A program made the position numbers and the translations under genes. This document shows positions 53,345 to 61,874 of a DNA stretch of 64,000 bases, piece by piece (positions within the stretch are counted from its first letter, which is position 1; every line of letters begins with the position of its first letter). Origin of the DNA: Chryseobacterium gallinarum (lineage in GTDB: Bacteria > Bacteroidota > Bacteroidia > Flavobacteriales > Weeksellaceae); NCBI RefSeq assembly GCF_001021975.1, contig NZ_CP009928.1:496001-560000 (forward strand). The letters run 5' to 3'. The notes under the pieces were generated by a model. It had not been told where the DNA came from. It did no database searches and saw only the letters and a list, made by a program, of their open reading frames with translations.

Positions 53345-54889
53345 ATGTCAGAAAAGATATTATGGATCGATGATGAAATAGATTTACTTAAACCTCATAT
53401 CGTATTTTTAGAAAAAAAGGGTTACCAGGTAACCCCTGTTAATAATGTGAATGAAGCTTTAGAGCTTATGGATTCTGAGAAGTTTGCATTAACATTAATT
53501 GATGAGAATATGCCGGGCATTTCCGGACTGGAAGCAATTCCTATGATTAAGGAAAAAGATAATTCCTTAAAAATAGTAATGGTTACCAAAAGCGAGGAGG
53601 AGCACATTATGGAAGAAGCAATAGGCTCCCAGATTGCCGATTATATCCTGAAACCGGTAAATCCGAATCAGATCCTTCTTTCATTAAAGAAAAATCTCCA
53701 ACAGGAAAACCTTGTTGAACAAAAAACAATTTTGCAGTATCAGCAGGAATTCAGAAACCTTTCGATGGAACTTTCTTACCTGAGAACATACCAAGATTGG
53801 GCAGAGTATTATAAGAAAATTCTCAGTTGGGAAATCAAATTTGATAAGGTTGCAGACAATGAATTCGCTGATCTTTTACAATCACAAAAGGAGGAAGCCA
53901 ATATCCAGTTTGCCAAGTTCATTGAAAAGAATTACGAAAACTGGCTTACAGATTCAGATAAACCTATCATGAGTCACACTCTTTTCAAAGAGAAAGTAAA
54001 ACCTGAGGTTGAAAAAGAAAAAGTGCTTTTATTGATGGTTGACAATCTTCGTTATGATCAATGGAAAGTTATTGAACCTTTATTTACAAAATATTACAAT
54101 AAAATATCAGAAGACTACTATTACAGTATTCTTCCTACTGCTACGCAATATGCAAGAAACTCATTCTTTGCCGGCCTGATGCCATCAGAAATTGAGAAGC
54201 GTTTTCCTGAAAAATGGTTTAATGATAATGAGGAAGGAAACAAAAATGAATTTGAGCGGGATTTTCTGGAAGACCAGATGAAAAGGATCGGTCTTGGATC
54301 CAAATCCATGAAATATCTTAAAGTATTGAATGCTGATTTTGAAAGAAAAATCTACGACGATTTTAATCAGCATAAGAACAATGATCTGTTGGTTATTGTC
54401 TATAACTTTATTGATATCCTGTCCCATGCTAAAACGGACAATCATATTGTAGACCAGCTTATCCGTGATGATAAAACTTTCCGGTCCCTTACCTTCAACT
54501 GGTTTGAAAATTCTTCATTGATGAAAATTATCAAAACAGCGGCTGAAAACGGATATAAATTGGTGATCACAACAGATCATGGAACTGTTTATGTAAAAAA
54601 GCCAAGCAAAGTGGTAGGAGACAGGGAAACCTCTACCAATATCCGTTATAAAACCGGTAAAAGCTTAACCTATGATGATAGTGATGTATGGGCTATCACC
54701 AACCCGGAAAAACTGTTCCTGCCAAAAGGAAATCTCAGCTCTAAATATATTTTTGCCAAAAATAATATTTTCCTTGCCTATCCGAAGAATTACAATCACT
54801 TTGTAAATTATTATAAAGAAACATATCAACATGGAGGAATTTCACTGGAAGAGTGTATTATTCCTATAAGCATTTTAGAACCCAAGTAG
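53345..54889 (+). CDS. porX: PorX, T9SS response regulator with PglZ-type phosphohydrolase domain
   Basis: 514 residues. Residues 1-118 form a response-regulator receiver (WIDDEIDLLKPHIV) with phospho-acceptor Asp53 in LIDENMPG, Thr80 and Lys102. A helical linker precedes a PglZ/alkaline-phosphatase-like domain from residue ~225: LLMVDNLRYDQWK, PTATQYARNSFFAGLMP and TTDHGTVYVKK. PorX is a regulator of type IX secretion and gliding genes, and its PglZ domain has been reported to cleave cyclic and linear oligoadenylates. A strong terminator follows. The TPR-HK partner PorY and T9SS core genes are not in the window. Confidence 0.95.
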   Translation: MSEKILWIDDEIDLLKPHIVFLEKKGYQVTPVNNVNEALELMDSEKFALTLIDENMPGISGLEAIPMIKEKDNSLKIVMVTKSEEEHIMEEAIGSQIADYILKPVNPNQILLSLKKNLQQENLVEQKTILQYQQEFRNLSMELSYLRTYQDWAEYYKKILSWEIKFDKVADNEFADLLQSQKEEANIQFAKFIEKNYENWLTDSDKPIMSHTLFKEKVKPEVEKEKVLLLMVDNLRYDQWKVIEPLFTKYYNKISEDYYYSILPTATQYARNSFFAGLMPSEIEKRFPEKWFNDNEEGNKNEFERDFLEDQMKRIGLGSKSMKYLKVLNADFERKIYDDFNQHKNNDLLVIVYNFIDILSHAKTDNHIVDQLIRDDKTFRSLTFNWFENSSLMKIIKTAAENGYKLVITTDHGTVYVKKPSKVVGDRETSTNIRYKTGKSLTYDDSDVWAITNPEKLFLPKGNLSSKYIFAKNNIFLAYPKNYNHFVNYYKETYQHGGISLEECIIPISILEPK

Positions 54890-54922
54890 TTTTTTTCATA
54901 GTTTATTTAATATTGGGTTTGG

Positions 54923-54963
54923 AGCGGAAAAAATCGATCGATTTTTTCCGCTTCTTTTTTTAT
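54923..54963 (+). terminator. terminator of porX
   Basis: AGCGGAAAAAATCGA (54923-54937) pairs perfectly with TCGATTTTTTCCGCT (54938-54952), followed by TCTTTTTTTAT. Confidence 0.9.
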
Positions 54964-55075
54964 AGTCTTCAAGAGTTCATATCTTCGTAAAAAATAAGTC
55001 ATGCTTGTTATTTCACTTACTTATGCCAAGTAGAGTGCCTTACAATGAAAATTTTAAATTCTTTATAAAAGACTC

Positions 55076-55840
55076 ATGAAATTAATTACATACAACGTTA
55101 ACGGAATCCGGGCTGCTTTCACCAAAGATTTTCTGGGCTGGTTAAAAGCTGCCGATCCTGACATCATCTGCATCCAGGAAAGTAAAGCCGGAAATGATCA
55201 GATTGATATTGAAAGCCTGGAAAAACTAGGATATCACAGTTATTGGCATTCTGCAATAAGAAAAGGCTACAGCGGGGTGGGAATTGCTTCAAAAATCAAA
55301 CCTAATCATATAGAGTATGGTTGTGGTATTGAAAGCTACGATAGCGAAGGAAGAATTATCCGTGCTGATTTTGACGGCTATTCTGCTATTTCAGTTTATG
55401 TACCTTCTGCCACCAATATTGAAAGACTGGATTTTAAAATGCAGTTTTGCCATGACTTTTTAGAGTATATAAAAAATCTGAAAAAAGAGATTCCCAACCT
55501 GATCATATCCGGAGATTTTAATATCTGTCATGAGGCAATTGATATCCATGATCCTGTCCGCTTAAAAAATGTATCAGGGTTTCTTCCTATGGAAAGAGAA
55601 TGGATGACCAATTTCATCAACGAATGCGAACTGATTGACAGCTTCAGATATTTTAATAATGAACCTGATAATTATACCTGGTGGAGCTACCGTCAGAATT
55701 CCAGAGCCAAGAATAAAGGCTGGAGACTGGATTATAATTTCACCTCTTATAGTTTGAAGGATAAATTAAGCAGAGCCGCTATTTTAAAAGAAGCGGTACA
55801 TTCTGATCATTGCCCTGCACTATTGGAACTAGACATTTAA
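55076..55840 (+). CDS. xth: exodeoxyribonuclease III / AP endonuclease
   Basis: 254 residues of the Exo III family: LITYNVNGIRAAFTKDF, the Glu in IICIQESKAGN, ISGDFNICHEAIDIHDP with the conserved Asn and Asp, and the C-terminal His in EAVHSDHCPALLELD. It cuts at abasic sites and removes 3' blocking groups in base-excision repair. Monocistronic with a terminator beyond. Confidence 0.95.
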   Translation: MKLITYNVNGIRAAFTKDFLGWLKAADPDIICIQESKAGNDQIDIESLEKLGYHSYWHSAIRKGYSGVGIASKIKPNHIEYGCGIESYDSEGRIIRADFDGYSAISVYVPSATNIERLDFKMQFCHDFLEYIKNLKKEIPNLIISGDFNICHEAIDIHDPVRLKNVSGFLPMEREWMTNFINECELIDSFRYFNNEPDNYTWWSYRQNSRAKNKGWRLDYNFTSYSLKDKLSRAAILKEAVHSDHCPALLELDI

Positions 55841-55864
55841 AACAAATAATAATCATAAATACAA

Positions 55865-55892
55865 AAAACCAGCTTTTCAGCTGGTTTTATTA
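55865..55892. terminator. bidirectional terminator between exonuclease III and rlpA genes
   Basis: AAAACCAGCT (55865-55874) pairs perfectly with AGCTGGTTTT (55879-55888) around TTTC, with A and T runs on both sides. Confidence 0.9.
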
Positions 55893-55907
55893 ATTTAAAT
55901 CATAAAA

Positions 55908-56279
55908 TTAATCGACAATTTCATACTCCACCGGAATTGTACCTCTACTGATATCTCCGATTTCGTCGAACGCAGCTTTAGACATGTCTAAAGATCTTGA
56001 TGAATGGAAAGGTCCTCTGTCATTAATTCTTACTATCACTTCTTTACCATTCCTAAGGTTGGTTACCTTAATGTTTGTTCCAAATGGAAGCGTTCTGTTT
56101 GCTGCGGTAAACTTTGAGTTATCAAAGATTTCTCCGCTGGCGGTTTTTCTACCGTTAAATTTATCGTGGTAGTACGATGCATAACTTGTTTTTTTCGCAT
56201 CTAAGGCATTATTCGTAAATGAGTAAATACCTAAGGTTGAAATCATCATTATGATTACGAGAATGAATCTTTTCATCAC
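55908..56279 (-). CDS. rlpA: RlpA-like septal lytic protein
   Basis: 123 residues (ATG 56279; a second ATG at 56276 gives one residue less). An N-terminal membrane/signal segment, FILVIIMMISTLGIYSF, is followed by a double-psi beta-barrel: ASYYHDKFNGRKTASGEIFD, AANRTLPFGTNIKVTN and IVRINDRGPFHSSRSLDMSK. RlpA proteins cleave peptidoglycan lacking stem peptides. The usual C-terminal SPOR domain is absent, giving the short form. A -7 box and an array of GTTAA motifs lie upstream. Confidence 0.9.
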   Translation of the reverse strand: MMKRFILVIIMMISTLGIYSFTNNALDAKKTSYASYYHDKFNGRKTASGEIFDNSKFTAANRTLPFGTNIKVTNLRNGKEVIVRINDRGPFHSSRSLDMSKAAFDEIGDISRGTIPVEYEIVD

Positions 56280-56307
56280 TTTGAACTTTTATTGGTTTTT
56301 GACAGAG

Positions 56308-56550
56308 CAAAAGTATCAGGAATCTGCTAAAGTCCACAGTCGAAAAGTTAAAAAGCGTTAATAAAAACCAAATTATATGTTAACAATCCTTGTAATGTCC
56401 TTTTAATAGCCGTTTTCAGGTGTATTGTTAAAAAACGTTAAAAAAACAGCTTAAAAGTTAACATAATTAACTACTTTATGCATAATTTAAAAAATTAACT
56501 TTTATAAACATTTGAATAACAATAAGTTAAATAAAACACAATTTCGTTAA
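56308..56550 (-). promoter_or_regulatory. rlpA upstream region: -7 element and GTTAA motif array
   Basis: On the minus strand TACTTTTG (56308-56315) fits TAnnTTTG 29 bp from the rlpA start. Upstream, GTTAA on the + strand (TTAAC on the rlpA strand) occurs at 56347, 56357, 56379, 56427, 56437, 56457, 56526 and 56546. Gaps are 10, 22, 48, 10, 20, 69 and 20 bp, mostly near multiples of about 10. Eight copies exceed the ~0.5 expected by chance in this AT-rich 200 bp. It may be a binding-site array for a regulator or a bent segment. Confidence 0.45.
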
Positions 56551-56913
56551 AAACCGTTTAGTTTTGTCTGTTTATAATGTATGGCCGACACTGATCAGTA
56601 CACATTTGAAATGAATCAGCCAGTATATAAAAGCATACATTATTGCCAAATTCCGGATTAGATGCAAGGTTGGGGGAATTAGAATATTTGTACTTTGTAT
56701 CTTTTACTTTTCACACAAAGAATTTCTGTGTTATATTGTAAGGGTTACAAAAAATAGAACCTGCTTCATTTAATCTTTCTAGTGACTTTATTCCTCTCTT
56801 TAGCTCATTTACAAAAAATGATCTTGGCGTTTATATCATTGGTAAATTTAATCTATGAGAGCTCAATGATGTTGCCACAACATAGAGATCTTCCCAATAA
56901 CTGGGTTTCTCAC
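56551..56913. other. gene-poor stretch upstream of the third twin-hairpin repeat
   Basis: 363 bp with no convincing gene. It contains TAGTTTTG at 56559-56566 (a possible + strand -7 element) before a 26-codon ORF, ATG 56581 to TAG 56661 (MADTDQYTFEMNQPVYKSIH, then YCQIPD). No function or homology can be claimed for it. A weak hairpin around 56716-56735 (ACACAAAG/CTGTGT) is present. Confidence 0.3.
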
Positions 56914-56975
56914 TAAGTTTTGGCTAAAGCTAATGGAAGATATAATTTTCAAAAACGGACTAAAGTCCGTTCTAT
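56914..56975. repeat. twin-hairpin repeat, copy C
   Basis: AAGTTTTGGCTAAAGCTAAT and ACGGACTAAAGTCCGT (56955-56970). In the second hairpin both arms changed relative to copy B (GGGC/GCCC to GGAC/GTCC), so pairing is kept. The first hairpin has one C to T change that leaves a G-T wobble. Confidence 0.9.
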
Positions 56976-57097
56976 TGAATATTCATCAGTAAATTCTAAT
57001 TCTTAACTTCAAACATTTTTCTATTCATTAACTAAACTTTGCTTAGCTTCCAATTTTTGAAACTGATCCAAACTCTTGATTCCCAATAATAAAAAAC

Positions 57098-57126
57098 AAA
57101 AACCAATGAGAGACTCATTGGTTTTT
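57098..57126 (-). terminator. terminator of the paired exported-protein genes
   Basis: AAAAACCAATGAG (57098-57110) pairs perfectly with CTCATTGGTTTTT (57114-57126) around 3 bases. The minus strand continues GTTTTTTATT. It lies 22 bp after the stop of the 57149-57883 gene. Confidence 0.9.
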
Positions 57127-57148
57127 TTATGTAATTAAATAAATTCTT

Positions 57149-57883
57149 TTATTTTAAATATTCTAATACGTAATCATAAGTATCAGCCGGATAAACGACA
57201 GACATACTTGGAGATCCTGTAATAGCGTTTCCTGCAGTAGTTGCTACGGTATAAGAATACAAGCTTCTATCATACACTACATTAGTACCGGCTTTGTAAA
57301 TTGTAATACCATACAGAGACGTCATTCCGGCAGGGGCAGGAATATTTACTGCTGTAGAGTTACCTGTTGTAGTAAAAGTTCCTTTGATAGCATATACCTG
57401 TGCATTATTTACTAATGTATTGGTAACAGTTTCAGTAGGAAGAATGTTTACTTTCGCACTGCTATTGTTTCCACCCATTGGCAACCATTGTCCACCTGTA
57501 GTGGAAGTAGGGCTTCCTGGGTTTGAGAAATAATAGAACCCTGGAGTTACTGCCTGATTTCCTACACCTGAACCTGTAGCAGGAGTATTACCCGCTGTTG
57601 TGTTATATACAATCATCCCGTCAAATCTGTTCGGGTTGTTCGATGCATTATATAAAGTACCCTGGTTAGCTAAAACCAATTGGGTAAGATCTGCTCTAGG
57701 GAAAATAAAACCTTTACCTAAGTTCGCGTTATTAACTGTATTTGTAACTGAAGCATCAATGAAAGCTGATGATACGGGAATACTTGAACCTGAATATGCC
57801 TGGTTACCTTTAATTTGTGCTGAAAGCGTATTTCCAACAGAAGAAATAATCAAAGCTACAGCGATATATTTTAAATTTTTCAT
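57149..57883 (-). CDS. exported protein of a Chryseobacterium-type repeat family, unknown function
   Basis: 244 residues, signal peptide MKNLKYIAVALIISSVGNTLSAQ. It is rich in Asn, Thr, Gly and Ser and holds GKGFIFPRADLTQL, FDGMIVYNTTAGNTPATG and VTPGFYYFSNPG. The FYY motif recurs in the next gene, and both proteins share the layout signal peptide, PR-motif, GFYYY/F motif. Similar exported proteins are common in this group and look like adhesin or fibre stalk modules. No T9SS tail is seen. It shares a transcript with the gene 33 bp upstream. Confidence 0.7.
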   Translation of the reverse strand: MKNLKYIAVALIISSVGNTLSAQIKGNQAYSGSSIPVSSAFIDASVTNTVNNANLGKGFIFPRADLTQLVLANQGTLYNASNNPNRFDGMIVYNTTAGNTPATGSGVGNQAVTPGFYYFSNPGSPTSTTGGQWLPMGGNNSSAKVNILPTETVTNTLVNNAQVYAIKGTFTTTGNSTAVNIPAPAGMTSLYGITIYKAGTNVVYDRSLYSYTVATTAGNAITGSPSMSVVYPADTYDYVLEYLK

Positions 57884-57916
57884 CTTTAATTAATTTAATA
57901 AATTATTGTATTTTGA

Positions 57917-58558
57917 TTATTGACCAGCAAGGGAATACCAGTTTGTTCCGTCTGTAATAAATTCAGAACCAAACTGCTGAAGACTAGAGAAAGTATTAGT
58001 CTTGTAGTTTGCGTTTTGATTTGTTAAGTTCTGTGAAATACCTGATAATTCAACAATTGTCAGTTTTTTCCCTACCATAGAAGCATCGGGAGTTGGTAAT
58101 TTGATATCACCTGAAACTCCTCCTGAGAATAAAACTACATTCCCAACATCACTTGGTAAAAGTGTAACCAGCGCTGCTCCAGCTACAGTTCTGTAAGTTG
58201 GAGTAGGAAGTGCAGCACCTCCTCCTAATGTTTTCCATGTGGAAGATGGAGCGTCATAGTAATAGAACCCTACTGCTGTTACGTTTGTAGTTTTAGCAGT
58301 AGCAGTACCATCAATAGTGGTAACAAAAGTAAGAGCACCGTTTTGTTCAGCTACATAGGCAGCATCTTTAGCAGCCAGCTGAGCTCTTGTCATACGAGGG
58401 ACCAATACGGCATCAGGTTTTGTATTATCTGCAGTATTAGCTACTACATCTAATGTTGCGGCGGGTGTGGTTGTGTTAATCCCTACACGCCCTTGCTGAG
58501 CCTTGGAAAGTGCCGAAAGGCAAACCAGCATAGTTGCTGTTAATAAAAATTTTTTCAT
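57917..58558 (-). CDS. exported protein related to the downstream neighbour, unknown function
   Basis: 213 residues, signal peptide MKKFLLTATMLVCLSALSKAQ. It begins with QGRVGINTTTPAATLDVVAN, a motif shared with tail-fibre-like and Bacteroidota adhesin-like proteins, then VPRMTRAQLAAK, VGFYYYDAPSSTW and GSEFITDGTNWYSLAG at the end. Those shared motifs point to a domain that assembles on a cell surface. It is the first gene of a two-gene transcript; a TAnnTTTG box lies about 100 bp before its start. Confidence 0.7.
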   Translation of the reverse strand: MKKFLLTATMLVCLSALSKAQQGRVGINTTTPAATLDVVANTADNTKPDAVLVPRMTRAQLAAKDAAYVAEQNGALTFVTTIDGTATAKTTNVTAVGFYYYDAPSSTWKTLGGGAALPTPTYRTVAGAALVTLLPSDVGNVVLFSGGVSGDIKLPTPDASMVGKKLTIVELSGISQNLTNQNANYKTNTFSSLQQFGSEFITDGTNWYSLAGQ

Positions 58559-58950
58559 AAGTTTTTAAAGATTTTAATTACATTATTTTCCATCAATATT
58601 TCCAAAAAGGAAGATGCATATCAACTTGCGCTTATCATCTTGGAGCTAAGATACACAAAAATAATTCAACTTATTGTGTATTCAGCATCAAATTAATAAA
58701 TAACTTGTTGAAAGCACATGATTTAAAAACATTGCTTCAGGCGCAAATTTAAGATATAATTTTTTAATTTTTATACTTTCATGAAAGAAAATTAAAAAAT
58801 ACAAACAACAATATCACATAAAAACCTGATAAACAACAATATAAATTCAAATTAAATAAAAACACATATATTAAATTTTATTCATATTTTTTTAGTATAT
58901 GTGAAGCAATGAAGTATATTGTCTTATAATTAGCAATTATTGTTCTTTTT
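58559..58950 (-). promoter_or_regulatory. AT-rich intergenic stretch with a -7 element
   Basis: 392 bp without a gene. The minus strand reads TATTTTTG at 58656-58663, a match to TAnnTTTG, giving a leader of about 90 nt for the 58558 gene. The remainder is AT-rich and unrecognised. Confidence 0.45.
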
Positions 58951-60252
58951 TTATACTAATTCTCCATATAAGTCGAACTCTTCAGCTGAAGTGATGATAA
59001 CATTGGCAAATTCACCTATAGAAATATAGGTATCTTCTGCCGAAACCAAAACCGTATTATCCACATCAGGAGAGTCATATTCCGTTCTTCCTATAAAGTA
59101 GTTTCCTTCTTTACGGTCAAAGATACACCTGAATGTTTTCCCTATTTTTTCCTGATTCTTTTCCCAAGAGATTTGTGATTGCAGCTCCATAATCTCTTCT
59201 ACCCTGGCCTCTTTTACTTCCTGCGGGATATCATCATCCAGTACATGAGCTGTTGTATTTTCTTCATGGGAATAGGTGAAGCATCCTAATCTGTCAAATT
59301 TTTGTTCTTTTACCCAATTTTTTAATTCCTGGAACCTCTCTTCTGTTTCTCCGGGATACCCTACAATCAGGGTAGTCCTGATAGCCATATCCGGAACTTT
59401 TTCTCTGAATTTAGCCAGAAGAGCATTTGTTTTTTCATGAGTTGTTCCTCTCTTCATCGATTTCAAAAGATCGGAATTGATATGCTGAAGCGGAATATCT
59501 ATGTAATTACATACTTTTGGTTCTTCACGGATAATATCTAATACATCTTCCGGAAAACCGCTTGGAAATGCATAATGAAGACGAATCCACTCTACTCCTT
59601 CTACTTTTACCAATTCTTTCAGAAGATCTCCGAGGGCTCTTTTTTTATAAAGATCCAACCCGTAATAAGTAAGATCCTGAGCAATCAGAATCAGTTCTTT
59701 TGTTCCTTTCTTAGCCAACTTCTGAGCTTCAGAGACCAATTTTTCAATAGGCGTGGAAACGTGTCCTCCTCTCATTAAGGGAATAGCGCAAAAAGAGCAT
59801 GGCCTGTCACATCCTTCTGAGATTTTAAGATATGCGTAATGCTTGGGAGTTGTTGTAAGTCTTTCTCCCACCAGTTCGTGTTTGTAATCTGCTCCAAGAT
59901 GTTTAAGCAGAACGGGTAAATCTCTGGTCCCAAAATATTGATCTACATCCGGAATTTCTTTTACCAGATCCGGCTTATATCTTTCGGAAAGGCATCCTGT
60001 AACAAATACTTTTTCTACCTCTCCCCTGTTTTTGGCTTCTACATAATCAAGGATAGTATTAATGGATTCTTCTTTAGCATTATCTATAAATCCGCAGGTA
60101 TTGATCACAACAATATCACCACGATCTTCATGAACCACTTCTTTACCATTGGCTTTCAGCTGGCTCATTAATACTTCAGAATCATAGACATTCTTGGAGC
60201 ATCCAAGAGTAACTACATTGATTTTCTTCTTCCCTACAGATTTTGTACGCAT
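58951..60252 (-). CDS. rimO: ribosomal protein S12 methylthiotransferase
   Basis: 433 residues. N-terminal UPF0004 domain NVVTLGCSKNVYDSEVLMSQ with CxxxC-like cysteines, then the radical-SAM cluster SEGCDRPCSFCAIPLMRGG (CxxxCxxC) and a C-terminal TRAM domain (EENTTAHVLDDDIPQEV, then GKTFRCIFDRKEGNYFIGR). It adds a methylthio group to an Asp of ribosomal protein S12. Monocistronic, with promoter elements just upstream. Confidence 0.95.
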   Translation of the reverse strand: MRTKSVGKKKINVVTLGCSKNVYDSEVLMSQLKANGKEVVHEDRGDIVVINTCGFIDNAKEESINTILDYVEAKNRGEVEKVFVTGCLSERYKPDLVKEIPDVDQYFGTRDLPVLLKHLGADYKHELVGERLTTTPKHYAYLKISEGCDRPCSFCAIPLMRGGHVSTPIEKLVSEAQKLAKKGTKELILIAQDLTYYGLDLYKKRALGDLLKELVKVEGVEWIRLHYAFPSGFPEDVLDIIREEPKVCNYIDIPLQHINSDLLKSMKRGTTHEKTNALLAKFREKVPDMAIRTTLIVGYPGETEERFQELKNWVKEQKFDRLGCFTYSHEENTTAHVLDDDIPQEVKEARVEEIMELQSQISWEKNQEKIGKTFRCIFDRKEGNYFIGRTEYDSPDVDNTVLVSAEDTYISIGEFANVIITSAEEFDLYGELV

Positions 60253-60271
60253 CTTTTTGATTTTGAGTCTG

Positions 60272-60305
60272 CAAAGATACGAAATATTGACAGAGCAGAA
60301 ATCAA
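60272..60305 (-). promoter_or_regulatory. promoter of rimO
   Basis: On the minus strand, TTG at 60303-60305 and TATCTTTG at 60272-60279, 23 bp apart. The ATG is about 20 bp beyond the -7 box. Confidence 0.55.
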
Positions 60306-60337
60306 AAAAATAAAAACCACTTCAGAAAAGTGGTTTT
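60300..60337 (-). terminator. terminator of the polysaccharide operon
   Basis: AAAACCACTT (60313-60322) pairs with AAGTGGTTTT (60328-60337) around CAGAA. On the minus strand a run of T follows. It is 12 bp beyond the rmlC stop and overlaps the rimO promoter region. Confidence 0.85.
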
Positions 60338-60348
60338 CAATATTTTAA

Positions 60349-60894
60349 TTAAAAGTTTCCTTCGGCAAATGTTGGCAAAACCCTATCTTTATCTGATAGC
60401 TGTACAATATCTAAAGGTAGCTTCCAGTCTATATTAAGATCCGGATCATTCCAGATTACACTTCCTTCCGATTCTTTGTTATAAAAGTTATCACATTTAT
60501 AAGAAAAAATGGCGGTTTCGCTTAATACAGAAAAACCATGTCCAAAGCCTCTTGGAACATATAACTGCAATTTATTTTCAGGAGTAAGCTCAATTCCATA
60601 CCATTTTCCAAAAGTTGGAGAATTTCTGCGAAGATCTACAGCAACGTCAAAAACCTTACCTTCCAGACAAGATACTAATTTTGCCTGCGCATGTTCACCT
60701 TTTTGCAGATGTAATCCTCTTAATACTCCATAGGACGATTTTGAAATATTATCCTGTACAAAATGACCATTCATACCTGTTAATTCTTCAAATTTTTTTT
60801 CATTATATTTTTCAAAGAAGTAACCTCTGTCATCTTCAAAGATTGTTGGTTCTATTACATAACAGTCCTTTAAAGGAGTTTCTCTTATTTTCAT
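60349..60894 (-). CDS. rmlC: dTDP-4-dehydrorhamnose 3,5-epimerase
   Basis: 181 residues of the RmlC cupin family: FEDDRGYFFEKYNEKKFEEL, the His of GVLRGLHLQKGEHAQAKL and the Asp in VFDVAVDLRRNSPTFGKW, then GFGHGFSVLSETA. It epimerises the 4-keto sugar on the route to dTDP-L-rhamnose. The other rml genes are not in view; they may lie further upstream. It is the last gene of the polysaccharide operon, followed by a terminator. Confidence 0.95.
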   Translation of the reverse strand: MKIRETPLKDCYVIEPTIFEDDRGYFFEKYNEKKFEELTGMNGHFVQDNISKSSYGVLRGLHLQKGEHAQAKLVSCLEGKVFDVAVDLRRNSPTFGKWYGIELTPENKLQLYVPRGFGHGFSVLSETAIFSYKCDNFYNKESEGSVIWNDPDLNIDWKLPLDIVQLSDKDRVLPTFAEGNF

Positions 60895-60911
60895 ATTAAG
60901 TGTTATTTATT

Positions 60912-61874
60912 TTATAAACTATATTTCTTTTTTAAATTTAATTTCAATCCCAGATATAAAGCTCCAGTAGGGATAAAAATAATCAGGACAATAGCCCAAA
61001 TAGGAAGTTGTGACTGGATTAAAAAGACATTGATCATCAATTGTAAAATCGAATAAACACTACTAATCACTAAATGAGAAACTTTTTTTTCATTGGCGAA
61101 AAGCTGATATAAATGTCTTCTATGAGCTTCAAAAATATTTTCTTTCAACAATATTCTTTCAATAATGGTAAGCACCACTTCCATCCCATAAATAGCTAAA
61201 AGGAGTATATATTTATATTCTCCTGTTCTCATAATGAGCAAAGTGATCAACCCTATAACCCAAAATCCTATTCCCATACTTCCGACATCCCCTGCAAAGC
61301 ATTTTGCTTTTTTTCTGAAATTAAAAAACAAGAAAACCAAACAAGCTAATAGAGGGTAGTAAATAAAATTATTGTCCGTAAACTGAATCACTTCTCTGTT
61401 AATGTAAGCTAGTGAACTTAATGTCACAAGGCTATAGGTACCCGTCATACCATTAATTCCATCCATAAAATTATAAGCATTAAGAGTTCCGATAATCAAT
61501 ATAAATAGAATTGGCCATACCCAAAAAGGCATCAAACTGAATGCCCCTGTAAAATATAATAACAAAATGACCGAAACAAGGTGAACAGAAAGCCTTATTT
61601 TATTAGATAATGTTCTGATATCATCTATAAAACTTATGGTACAAATTGCCAGTAAACCCAAACCAAAAGCCCAGTATTCCTCAACAGATTCTTTGATGTT
61701 GAATAGACAAAAAACAATAAAAGCTATCGGAAAAATGATTCCTCCTCCTCTTAGTGTGATTTGTGTATGTGCACTTCTGTGGTTCGGCTTATCTATAATG
61801 TTATATTTGTCAGCAATTCTGAAGTATATCAGAATTGAAATAAACAGTATGATTGTAACTAAGATATATTCCAT
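60912..61874 (-). CDS. undecaprenyl-phosphate sugar-1-phosphate transferase, MraY/WecA-like
   Basis: 320 residues with about ten membrane helices. Family motifs: FIDDIRTLSNKIR, NAYNFMDGINGMTGTYS, FAGDVGSMGIGFW and AHRRHLYQLF. It attaches the first sugar phosphate (often GlcNAc or a diamino-sugar) to undecaprenyl phosphate to start O-antigen or capsule repeats. Its ATG overlaps the TAA of the upstream epimerase gene by one base. Confidence 0.92.
   Translation of the reverse strand: MEYILVTIILFISILIYFRIADKYNIIDKPNHRSAHTQITLRGGGIIFPIAFIVFCLFNIKESVEEYWAFGLGLLAICTISFIDDIRTLSNKIRLSVHLVSVILLLYFTGAFSLMPFWVWPILFILIIGTLNAYNFMDGINGMTGTYSLVTLSSLAYINREVIQFTDNNFIYYPLLACLVFLFFNFRKKAKCFAGDVGSMGIGFWVIGLITLLIMRTGEYKYILLLAIYGMEVVLTIIERILLKENIFEAHRRHLYQLFANEKKVSHLVISSVYSILQLMINVFLIQSQLPIWAIVLIIFIPTGALYLGLKLNLKKKYSL

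Noticed and set aside
56280-57148. Replication origin or tRNA/rRNA in the long gap
   Set aside because: No DnaA-box clusters, tRNA cloverleaf or rRNA-like sequence was seen.
57149-58558. Prophage tail-fibre module
   Set aside because: Both proteins have Sec signal peptides and there are no phage genes around; the resemblance is limited to a short motif.
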